A DNA stretch of 64,000 bases, taken from positions 46,755,001 to 46,819,000 of the forward strand of contig CM075654.1 of the NCBI GenBank assembly GCA_037953625.1, read 5' to 3'. This document shows, piece after piece, positions 47,514-57,626 of the stretch. The position numbers and the translations under genes are program-made. The notes below the pieces were generated by a model. That model worked only from the letters and a program-made list of their open reading frames with translations, was not told the DNA's origin and did not search any database. Each line of letters begins with the position of its first letter. The stretch's first letter is position 1. Source of the DNA: Crotalaria pallida (taxonomy: Eukaryota > Streptophyta > Magnoliopsida > Fabales > Fabaceae).

Positions 47514-48322
47514 AGGAAATTGCTTTTTGGCCCCCAAAACTGATTTTTTGGCCCCCATTTCAAATTTTCATGGACCAAAATATTCTTAACAGTGTTAACA
47601 TTTCCGGTTTTATGAAACCAGAAAAACCTTTCCGGTTTTGCTGAACCAGAATCAATTTAAACACTATTCCGATTTTGTTAAACCGGAAAAAAGGTACTTA
47701 GAACAAAACAAAGAGTACCAGAGGTTCATGCCAAAATGGAGTGTTCCTTGTTTGGAAACTTGAACCAGAGGTGGCGCATGGGAGGGCATAGATTGTTGAA
47801 GAGGCGTGTTTGTAGAAAGCAGAGAGTAATAAATCAGATTGGATCGTTGCTATTATTGAAAAGAAAAAAAAAAAAAAACTGAAAAACAGCGTTGTTGCTT
47901 TAGATTCCTTCTTCGAAGGCTTTTTGCTTTTTGGTGCTAAAAAAATGGAATTGTAATAATTTTCAAAGAGGTGCGGTGGTGAGGAAAATGGAAATACAGT
48001 ATATATTTTAAAATATAGTTTTGGCATGAACCACTTCATGCTACTTGGACTTCAAGAATCTACCAAAAGATGATGATGAGATTGCGTTTTGTTATAAGTA
48101 CTTTTTTTCCGGTTCATATATTTTTGGTACTACAAAGTCAGTATCCAATTTTCGGTTCAACAAAACCGAAATAGTGTTTAAATTGATTCTGGTTCAGAAA
48201 AACCGAAAAGGCTTTTTCGGCTTCATAAAACCAAAAATGTTAACATTGTTAAGGTTATTTTGGTCCATGAAAATTTGAAATGGGGGCCAAAAATTCAGTC
48301 TCTGGCCAAAAAGCAATTTCCT
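47514..48322. mobile_element. Fold-back element, 809 bp, next to the 5' end of the membrane-protein gene
   Basis: Ends AGGAAATTGCTTTTTGGCC and GGCCAAAAAGCAATTTCCT are exact inverses, and arms of about 180-210 bp follow (CATGGACCAAAATA / TATTTTGGTCCATG; TTCCGGTTTT / AAAACCGAAA). ATGTAT borders both ends (47508-47513 and 48323-48328). The right end lies a few bases before the predicted first exon of the downstream gene. Confidence 0.75.
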
Positions 48323-48339
48323 ATGTATATGCAATTTGC

Positions 48340-50147
48340 AATCATTCCTAGATCTCTCTCTCATAGCAATCACAATTACTACTCGTTTTTCATTTCCATC
48401 TTCGTCGTAATCGCAATCTCTTCTCTTTCTCTCTTAATCTCAGATCTGATTAATTCCTCAAATACTTCACCAACCTCCTTCCATTCCTTGCTTCATTCTT
48501 CACCAAAGCATTGGAGCAGCGAGGTGCGTTTTTACTGAGATACCCTTTTCCCAACTCATTTTCGGTTCAAAGTTTTAATCTTTTGATTTGTTATTGTAAT
48601 ATTAGATTTAGAATCACTTGGGTTTTTGCTTATGAGCTGCTGGTGCCAAAATTCCAAGATCTTATTGTTGAGCAGTCTTTCGTTTTCATTGTTTAGTGAT
48701 GCACTTATTCTCTTTATTGAAACTGAATTTTGAAGAATTTGGGATATGTAGGCATGAAATGATGAGGGAATAGAGGAATTCTTTTTTGGGGGTGAGGTGT
48801 AGAATCTTCGTTTGGATCTTTAAGAAAGACATTAAGGGCTCAAGGCTCGTTTGGTGGGCAATATAAGAATCATAGGGAATAGGGATTAGGGATAGGATAA
48901 TTTGTACTATCATGACTCTATCAGTTTGGTGAGCCACTAGGACGGGATAATGTTATCATGTTTGTCTAGTGTATTTTATTTTCTATCCTAGGTAAGGAGT
49001 GGGTTAGAAATGAGCATATAGGATAGAATAGTACTGTTTTTCCCTTTATATTCTCACATATTAACACTACTTCGTCATCATCATCATCATCTCATCTATG
49101 GCAGCTTTATGAGGTGTACACCAAATATTGAACAGGATAAGAGCGCTGTCTTGTTCATACTATTTTGTTCTTATCTTGCTTTCTATTCTATCGACTATCA
49201 TGTCTTTATCATATCTTGATCACCAAACAAGCCCTAAACAGAATGTTGTTATGTAATGCAATTTCTGTTGTTTGGGATATGAAAATTGGGATGAAAAAAA
49301 TAGGGACTTTAATATAGGAAAAAAAAAGGATCATGCTAATGTGTGCCCTTATGTACATAATAGACATACTTTAAGTTCATATTTCTTATTTGGCTTATTT
49401 AACTTTTTGGTTCCTGAACTTAGGTGCTCTTTTGGAATTGGTCCTTAAACTTTTTTTCTATGTTTTGAGTCCCTAAACTTTGCTCAAATTTTGGAAGTGG
49501 TGATATGATAGTGTCCCGTGGCTCTATGTAACATGTCACTCGTTGATATTGTGAAAGTGATGTGACATGTCGTTAGCTATATCATCACTTAAGTGACGAA
49601 ATGACTATTTCCAAAAATTAAACAAAGTTTAGGGACCCAAAGCATCGAACAAAAAGTTTAAGGACCAATTCCAATGTTAAATAAGCCTTATTTTTTAATG
49701 CTTTCGTATATTGGTTAAGAAGGGTAGGGTGTTGGAAGACAGCCTGCTACATTAGATTCTTGTAAATCAAGCCATTCTAGTTTATTTCAATTAATACCCA
49801 TCTTTTACTAATATTGATTCAATGCTTTTTTTGTTTTTTCCGGTTGGGCTAGGAAGGTTGGCGTGGAAGCAATGGTTCTTGACTCCATCGTGTCTTCTCC
49901 GCACAGGAGGTCGCCGTCATTCAGAAGAAGGAATGAACTTGGTAGTTGGTCTACTCTTGTCCAGAGGCACCGTTTCCTTCTAACAGCTCTTGTTTTGCTG
50001 ACTTTCCTCTGTACTGTTTATCTCTACTTTGCCGTCACTTTCGAGGCCATTAGCTCCTGCTCTGGATTGACTGGAGCTCGAAAAGCGTCATGTCAATTGA
50101 AGCATGCCAAGAGCTTTATCCACAAGGGAAAACTAAAATTTCTCTAA
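48340..50147 (+). CDS. Small conserved plant membrane protein (coding part 49872-50147)
   Basis: The coding frame from ATG 49872 gives 91 aa; GTG at 49863 upstream is not a likely start. The N-terminus MVLDSIVSSPHRRSPSFRRR is a Ser/Arg-rich cytosolic segment. GSWSTLVQRHRFLLTALVL then leads into one transmembrane helix (about residues 35-57), followed by a short Cys-containing tail ending KGKLKFL. I recall similar uncharacterised one-pass proteins in many plants; no function is known to me. A non-coding first exon (about 48340-48523, GAG|GTGCG donor) and an acceptor at 49851-49852 are inferred. The 1.3-kb leader intron holds two MITEs. The frame is intact. Confidence 0.65.
48844..49233. mobile_element. 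MITE with GGCTCGTTTGGTG ends, in the leader intron
   Basis: GGCTCGTTTGGTG at the left and CACCAAACAAGCC at the right are inverse with one change, giving 390 bp. GGGATAGGATAA-type and CATCATCAT motifs lie inside. The target duplication is not clear. The ends resemble hAT or Harbinger MITEs. Confidence 0.55.
49392..49687. mobile_element. Fold-back MITE, 296 bp, in the leader intron
   Basis: GGCTTATTTAAC and GTTAAATAAGCC enclose inverted arms (GGAATTGGTCCTTAAAC / AAGTTTAAGGACCAATTCC). The flanks share TTATTT (49386-49391 and 49688-49693). It resembles in style the GGTCC-bearing elements at 40300 and 41065. Confidence 0.65.
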
Positions 50148-50956
50148 TATTTGATTATGGTAGAATTGGTTATCTCTTTCGGTTTCTTTCGAGGTTATTG
50201 GATGTAAAATTGGTAGAATTTGAATATATCATATGTAATTGTTGCATTGATTAGTATTTGCTCAAGCATGCAAGAGAAAAATCTCTTGAATACAAAGAAA
50301 ACAGAACAGAAAGAAAGAAGAAACTCGGTGATTGTTTTATGGTAGCTAGTAATTTGTTCTTAGTTGAGGAGTCTAGCTGTGTGTGGCTGCTCGGTCGATG
50401 ACCATGTGTCTATCGCTAGTGCAAGCTGTGCTAACTTCAAATCTGGAGCATTGCAGTTCTTCAGTCAAGTCTGTCTCAACTTTGTATACTGTGGAAAGAT
50501 GGTATTTATTGGTTTTGATATCCTGTATTTCTTGGAACTCTTACTCCAGATATACTCATGTTATAATACAGGCTGCATTGCTGCCAACTCTGCAATGTAG
50601 AAGACATAGATATATAGCTAAACCTGTCAAGCTTTCTTTGAAACATGGCCAAAATTATCGTGCCTATAGCGTAACTGTCAAAGGTATCACCAATGTCTAA
50701 TTCTAATAGCAGCAAATTGGTAGACATCTTCTAAGAGTGCAGAATTTGGTGGACACTATAAAGTTTAAAAAAAAAAAAATTGCTAAAGAGTGTTCATATG
50801 ACATTGGTTAAATTAGGAAGGAGTGGAATAGTACATGATGGAATAGATTTTATCCTATTGCTAAAGGGGTTTTAATTTATTGACCCCCGCATTTAATCAC
50901 TTACCCCTTTTTTTTTGCCAAAATTCAAAATTGCCCTTTTTTTTTTCTGGGTTTAT

Positions 50957-51215
50957 GACACGCTCACTGGCCCCCAGCGAGCAGTCAAAAAACAAAAAAA
51001 ATATACTGCTCGCTGGGGGGTCAGCGAGTGTCTAACGAGTACACGTTTTTTATGATGTTTGCTTGTTTTTCCATATGCTAGCTCTCTCGGGGGTCAGCTA
51101 GCTTGTAATAGCTTGTAATTTTACAAGCTAGCTGACCCCCGAGAGAGCTAGTGAAAAGTCTTATTTTTAAAGCTAGCTCTCTCGGGGGTCAGCTAACTTG
51201 TAAAAATTACAAGCT
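50957..51215. repeat. Cluster of perfect hairpins, copy 1
   Basis: A 27-28 bp inverted repeat (50957-50984 with 51006-51032) is followed by a perfect 31-bp inverted repeat (51078-51108 with 51121-51151, 12-nt loop). A third copy of the same arm lies at about 51173-51204. The arms are variants of AGCTAGCTGACCCCCGAGAG and GCTCGCTGGGGGGTCAGCGA. A related cluster is at 63855-64000. No coding capacity. Confidence 0.7.
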
Positions 51216-52612
51216 AGTCCTCAGTGTTTTGATGGCTACATGGATTTTCTCACTGCTTGATTTTTTTGTGCCTTTTCTAACAACTGAAAATCCACCTCTT
51301 CCTAGGATATTTGTAACATCATATTCATCTAAGAGTCTTCTGGTTTCATCATGTTTCATGGTGTTTATGTGTATACAAAGTCTTTTTCAATTGGAATCTT
51401 TGAAGAAGAGTCAGGAACTAGAGAAAGTGTGAGGAAGAGAACATGTGTATGTGTAAAATGTTTAATGATTAGGAATAAGGATTACAAAAACGCGTATTGA
51501 AATGGTTGATATAGACAGCCGCAAGTGTTAGAGTTTTGTGCATTAGTTTATGACATAAAATATGTAACGAAATTCAGATAGTTACAAGAGAATAAACAAT
51601 GGTGGGTAAGGGCTGTTTTAGAATGGACAAAGAGAGAGTCAACTGCTACCATTATATTACAAGTATCCTTGTTCACCATTCATAGCCAAATTCAAACTAA
51701 AACTGTGCCTTAGTAAAGTATAAAACAAAAGAAAAAACTAGGAAAACTGACTTTGTTTTATCTTAAAGACTTTCTGTAACCGAATCCATAGAATGATACA
51801 TATAGTGGGGGATGGAAGTGGGAGAGGCAACAGTGAGTGAAGAAGTTATGGCATACATCAAATATTGGTTCTTTGTTCTCAAATGAGTTTTTGGTATTTA
51901 GAGAAAAACAGTTTTGGTCGATTTGAAAACATTAATGTCATATGTTAATCCAAAATTGACATCCGGACGTGTATTGTTTGTCTTATATGTAGAAATAAAT
52001 TATTTTTACATATAAAACAAACAGATGTTCATTCAAATGTTAATTGTGGATTAACATACAACATCATTCGAAAACACTAATATTATATGTTAGCACTTGA
52101 TCAATAATATAATATATTTTTAATATTACTTTCTTCAATCCTTAATATAAGATTTTTTGAAAAAAGATTTCGTCTTATTTATTTATAAAAATCCATTTCA
52201 ATTTCAATGATATTTAATTAGTTCTTTTCATTGATATTTAATCACATAATGTTCATTAAGTATTAGGTAAGTAAAACCATAGGTCAAGCTGATACTAATT
52301 ATCGAGAAGGAATGAACTTATTGGAAAAATAAGGGGACTACAACAAGAGTACTTTTTTTAGGGACCAAAAGTAAGGATAATAGGATATGATTCAATGATT
52401 TTGGGTGACTTTGTCAATTTTATCTAATTGGATGAAAATCTGACACTTTAAATTTTAAACTGTATTTTAATCCAAATTTACGTTTGAACTATTCAATTTC
52501 TATCTAAGGATCCAAACTAATAAAGTTATCGTGACTTATAATCACAAAATCAAATTTCAAAAAGTTTCTCTTGAAAAATTACATAGACAAATTTAGACAT
52601 CATTATTAACAA

Positions 52613-52615
<3 letters not shown>
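51216..52615. other. AT-rich stretch, no gene supported
   Basis: Only short unassigned ORFs occur. The 51151-51432 ORF begins within the hairpin repeat and has no recognisable motif. The stretch ends at the (TA)n run that marks the pararetrovirus insertion. Confidence 0.45.

Positions 52616-52646
<31 letters not shown>
52616..52646. repeat. (TA)n microsatellite, left border of the viral insertion
   Basis: A pure TA run abuts the first viral base on the left. A matching run lies at the right border (60792-60841). Confidence 0.9.
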
Positions 52647-52648
<2 letters not shown>

Positions 52649-52729
52649 CACCGAATCATCTGAAGATCTTAACCAGATCCAACATGATGATGCTGGAGAT
52701 GACTCCGACTCCCCAAGCATTAATGTCAT
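52644..52729 (+). repeat. 86-bp terminal direct repeat, left copy
   Basis: Identical by eye to 60695-60780; it codes for the acidic C-terminal end of the capsid-protein region. It shows that the circular genome was opened here with a short overlap. Confidence 0.93.
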
Positions 52730-55040
52730 AACCAAAGACCATGAAAACCTATTTTACGAAGCCATCAATTTCATCCCTAACCAAGAAGAAAGGAAACTCT
52801 TCATAGAGAAACTTAGGTCTGTCAACACTGATAGCCACAAACAAGAAGTTCATAGCACCAAATTTGATGTTACTGAAGCCTTCAAAAGGCTTGAGAACGA
52901 GTGGAAAAAACCCTCTACTATCCAAGACCTCCATACCGAAATAGCCAATCTTAAGAGAGAGGTTAGAGAGTTAAAGAACCTCAACATTAGTGAAAGACTT
53001 GATCAATTAGAAAACCATCAAAATCTTCAAGATGTTATTATTGAACAGATAGGAGATGCCCAAACCCCTGAGCACACTGATAATATAAAACCCTTTACTG
53101 ATGAAGACTTTTTGGCAATCATCGATCGCGTTACTATCCAAAAAATTTATATAAACATTGTTATTAAAATTGCTGACTTCACTCTTGAAACTGTGGCATT
53201 ATTCGACACAGGAGCAGATTCAAACTGCATTCAAGAAGGCTTAATCCCGACTAAATATTTTGAGAAAACTTCTGAGCAGCTTAGTACTGCTAGTGGATCC
53301 AAACTTAAAATCAATTTCAAACTTTCAAATGCTATTATCGATCACCAAGGTTTACGAGTTGAAACCCCTTTTCTCCTTGTTAAAAGCTTGAAAAATGAGG
53401 TCATTTTGGGTACGCCCTTTATTAGGTCACTCTTCCCTCTTCAAATCTCCAAAGAAGGTATCACTACTGAATATTTGGGAAAACCAGTGATTTTCAATTT
53501 TATTCAGAAACCTCTTATTAAAAACATCAATCTCGTTAACCTTAAGCAAAAACAAATTAATTTTCTCAAAGAAGAAGTCTCATTTGAAAATGTAAATATC
53601 CAGCTCAATAATTCTGATGTTCTGAAAAGAATCCAATCTCTCCTTGATCATATCCACAATACTGTATGCTCTGATCTCCCTAATGCCTTCTGGGAACGAA
53701 AAAAGCATATTGTTGATCTCCCCTATGATAAAGACTTTAAAGAAAAGCTTATCCCTACCAAAGCCAGGCCTATCCAAATGAATGATCAAGTGCTCCAAAT
53801 CTGTCAAAAGGAGATTAATGACCTTCTACAGAAAGGACTTATCAGGAAAAGTAAGAGTCCTTGGTCTTGTGCAGCTTTTTATGTCAATAAACAAGCTGAG
53901 ATTGAACGTGGAACACCCCGTTTAGTCATCAATTATAAGCCCCTTAATGATGTCCTCCAATGGATTAGGTACCCTATCCCTAATAAAAAAGACCTCCTTG
54001 GAAGATTACATTCTGCAAAAATCTTCTCCAAATTTGACATAAAATCTGGATTCTGGCAGATTCAGGTCAAGGAGAGCGACCGTTATAAAACTGCCTTCAC
54101 CGTCCCTTTTGGCCAATATGAATGGAATGTTATGCCATTTGGTCTTAAAAATGCCCCATCAGAATTCCAGAATATTATGAATGAAATCTTCAATCCTTAC
54201 TCACACTTCACCATAGTCTATATTGATGATGTACTTATCTTTTCCCAATCTATAGAGCAGCACTTCAAACATATCAATATTTTCGTTCATATTATAAAGA
54301 GAAATGGCCTTGCTATTTCCAAACCCAAAATCCAACTCTTCCAAACTAAGATCCGTTTTCTAGGTCATGAAATTCATCTGGGAACCATTGTTCCTATTAA
54401 AAGAGCCATAGAGTTTGGTAATAAGTTCCCAAACCAGATCCTTGATAAGAATCAGCTGCAAAGATTTATTGGCTGTCTAAATTATGTAGCTGACTTCATT
54501 CCCCAGTTAAGCAATACCATTAAACCACTCCATGAACGTCTAAAGAAGACCCCTCCTCCTTGGACAGATATCCACACCAATATTGTTAAAAGCCTTAAGG
54601 CTCAAATACGGGAACTTCCTTGTCTTTATCTTCCTAATCCCCAAGCCTTTAAGATTGTTGAGACCGATGCCTCAGACATAGGTTATGGCGGCATTCTCAA
54701 ACAGCAGGTTTCAGGAAAAGAACAGAATATTGCATTTGCATCTAAGCATTGGAATCCTGCACAACAGAATTACTCAACTGTCAAAAAAGAAGTTTTATCA
54801 ATTGTTTTATGCATTTCAAAATTTCAATCTGATTTACTCAACCAGAAATTCTTGGTTCGTGTAGATTGCAAATCTGCTAAAGAAATTTTACAAAAGGATG
54901 TAAAAAATTTGGCTTCTAAACAAATTTTTGCCAGATGGCAAGCTATTTTAAGTGTTTTTGATTTTGTCATTGAGTATCTCAAAGGCACTAATAATTCTCT
55001 CCCTGATTACCTTACACGTGAATACTTACAGGGAAACTAA
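52647..55040 (+). CDS. Viral protease, reverse transcriptase and RNase H region (endogenous)
   Basis: The frame is open from the left border to TAA at 55038-55040 with no stop, about 797 codons. No ATG opens it, as expected for the downstream part of a capsid-to-RNase H polyprotein. After a Glu/Lys-rich coiled linker, an aspartic protease shows DTGA near 53208. The RT has the fingers/palm segments, the catalytic YIDD near 54222 and the FLGHEI motif. RNase H begins near 54640 with its first acidic residue in ETDASD and ends near 55000 with the DYLTRE motif. Its frame is the same as that of the capsid ORF at 59564-60780, so the two belong to one viral reading frame that the integration separated. 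This segment itself shows no break. Confidence 0.9.
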
Positions 55041-55057
55041 AACAGGGATTTCAAAAA

Positions 55058-56508
55058 TGTCGTCCTCCTCTCGAGGACGGGGTCGCCCCAGAGGTAAAAG
55101 GATCCAAGATCTTGTAGAAGTTCCACTCAACCAACAACCAGGGTCATCTACCCTCCTTGGGTCTTCCACCCAACAAGGGTCATCTACCCTTCAAACCACT
55201 GAGTCATCAACTCAGTCTCCAAACAAACAACAAACCCAAACAGGAAAACAAACCAAATCAGATTATGGATTCCCACTCCATACTTTAGAAGTCTTACTAG
55301 ACCAAGGTCTAACCCATCTTCCAAAAAAGTCATGGGCTGAACAAGCCTCAGATGAAGATGATATGGACTTCACCAATTCCCCCCTATCCCTCATTGTTGA
55401 TAGGATAAAAAATCAAGTTTATGAACCCACCAAAGTTCTTAAACCACAAACTAGCCTCCCAAAACAAGAGATACAAATTAGTGCCCCAAAACAAGAAATC
55501 CAAACAACCCATCAACCCCAAACATGCAAAGAACCAACAAAATACCACAGAAAGGGTAATTATGTCCCTGTCATTCAGATGGAACCAGAATTTTGGGATG
55601 AAAATCCCAATAGAGTTCCCTCCCGAATCTTTCCCAAAGATTTTCAATTTCAGCCTTTATCCCTAAACAAAACTCAGAGGTTCTACGAATTTATTCTCGT
55701 AGACACTGACTCCATCTCCATAAAACACCATAAATCCACAACTGATAAGACACTGATAACCCATTCCACATTCCAAATCCTTAAAGTATTAACCCCTTCT
55801 CAATTTGGGACCAGTCTTAATAAAATACAAAAATTTTCTCAACCTTTTGATCCCGCAGGTTTTAATTATTGGGATTATGTTCAAGCCTGGACCAATGTGT
55901 TCTGGTTCCAGAATCAAACTTTCAGCCACTCATGGTTAATTTATTTTAAAAGAAACATTAATTATGTGTTTCCCCATTGATTTATCCAGTGGTGGATTTT
56001 CTTTGGACCACCAAACGACATCCTTCCCCAACCTGTAAAAGAAGGATATCAACATTTCAAATCTAGAATCAATTTAGAAGACAATCATATCCCAGTCAGT
56101 CTCCACTTTTGCTCTAAGCTATCACTAGCATGGATCTTCCAGTGGAAATATATTTATCTCACTAGCATGGGACTTCCCTCGTTACAGCGAGAAGCCTATC
56201 ACAAATGGTGGGCCAACTTCGACTTTGCTCATGCCACCAAAGAAGGAGTTAATCTTTGGTTCAGCAGGAATCCAACCTTCCTCAAAGTAGCTGATCCAGA
56301 GACTTGTAAATTTCTTAATCAAAGGGCGAAAATCACAACAGCTCTTGCCGCCTCAACCTCAAAGAATTCTCTAGAAGAAAATCTTCAAAACATCCTCAAA
56401 TTGTTACAAGCAGACCAATCAGAAACCTCGAAAACAAAGCTCCCATCATCTGATGAGGAAGAAGAAAATGAAGATGATTGCTTTGCTGTCAACTTGGATG
56501 ATGACTAG
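55058..56508 (+). pseudogene. Viral downstream ORF of unknown function, one in-frame stop
   Basis: ATG 55058 follows the RNase H stop by 17 nt. The frame is open to TGA 55978-55980 and then continues in the same frame to TAG at 56506-56508, so about 480 codons with a single stop. The N-terminus is Ser/Gly/Arg- and Gln-rich with short repeats of a GSST type. The middle has a WDENPNRVPSRIFPKDF block and aromatic-rich segments; the end is acidic. Florendovirus-type genomes are known to carry a second ORF of unknown function at this place. I see no catalytic motif. Confidence 0.75.
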
Positions 56509-56660
56509 AATTTTCATTAAATTATTGTAAAATGCTGTTGAAATAGTTCCGATTTAATTATTGTAAAATACTGTTGTAATAGTTCCGGTTTACTTTCCCA
56601 AATAATTGTACACAGTGCAGGTCTTGCAACCGACATTGTTCAAACAGTAGGAGAACTAGT

Positions 56661-56670
56661 CTATTTAAAG
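56661..56670 (+). promoter_or_regulatory. TATA-like box of the viral promoter
   Basis: CTATTTAAAG lies some 540 nt before the primer site, as expected for the promoter of a pregenomic RNA with a terminal overlap. Inferred from position and sequence. Confidence 0.5.
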
Positions 56671-57200
56671 AGCATCTCAGCTCTCAATAGACACACAATT
56701 TTTAGAGAGAGAGACTTTCAGAGAGAGTTTTGGAGAGATTCCAGCCTTTGAGATCTCGTAAGCTCCTCCTTTAGTTTCTGTCTTTCAATCTTTCAATTTT
56801 ATGTTTATGTCTTTCAATCTTTTGATCATATAATATTTTCATATTCATGTTTTAGTTCTTGTTTACTTTCATTTTCTCCACTTTCTCCCTCACCAGTTCT
56901 TCCTTCACGGATTATGCCAGAAGGTTCTGGTCCCCCCTTTTAATTCTGTCTATTTTTGATTTTTTTTCCCTTCTCCCTCACCAGATCTTCCTTCACGGTT
57001 ATGCCAGAAGGTTCTGGTTCCTTTTAATTATTTATAGTTTCCAGATCTTCTTCACGGCTACGCTGGAAGGTTCTGGTCCTCTTTAATTTATTTATTATAT
57101 CATTAATCTGCATCATCATCGCATATAGAATAGTCCTGCTATTCCCTACTTTCCTTCTCCGTTTTTAATCTTCCACCCCCTCCTGGTTCCGGACCCTCCC

Positions 57201-57212
57201 TGGTATCAGAGC
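57201..57212 (+). other. Minus-strand primer-binding site (initiator tRNA-Met)
   Basis: TGGTATCAGAGC is the standard caulimovirid primer site complementary to the 3' end of plant initiator tRNA-Met. By convention it marks position 1 of the viral map. Confidence 0.92.
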
Positions 57213-57626
57213 CAGATGGGGAAGTAGGAACGTTTGGCTGGGGGTAAGATCTATAATATGATAACATAATATTAAAGGTCATTTTAATTTTTCTGTATAT
57301 AGAGATAAATAAGATTCGTCACTCAACCGGAAGCACGAATAAGTTTCGTGTTATTCCTGTGCATAGGTAGCAAGAGTAATAAGTCCTAAAGGAGGCAATG
57401 AAGCTCAGATGATGCTGCGATTACCAGGAATAACATCTAACTGTCGGTGGCTATAGTTGAACTGATGATGGGCAAAAAAAAAAAAAAAAGAGTTTTTTAT
57501 GACCTAAAATATTGTGCAGATCATATTATTTATCTTACTTCTGGAAACTCGTTTTTATGAAACCAAATGATGGTGATGATACTATAGGGCGAGGAACAAT
57601 TACAAAATTTTACTTACTATTTCAAT

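Larger units (their letters stand above)
56509..57626 (+). promoter_or_regulatory. Viral intergenic region: promoter, leader and repeats
   Basis: No ORF of note. A TATA-like CTATTTAAAG lies at 56661-56670, followed by an AG-rich start region (GAGAGAGACTTTCAGAGAG). Three copies of a stem-loop motif with CCAGAAGGTTCTGG-like cores lie at about 56889-56933, 56977-57021 and 57042-57080. The tRNA-Met primer site is at 57201. The rest of the leader reaches the movement-protein ATG at 57627. Confidence 0.7.
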
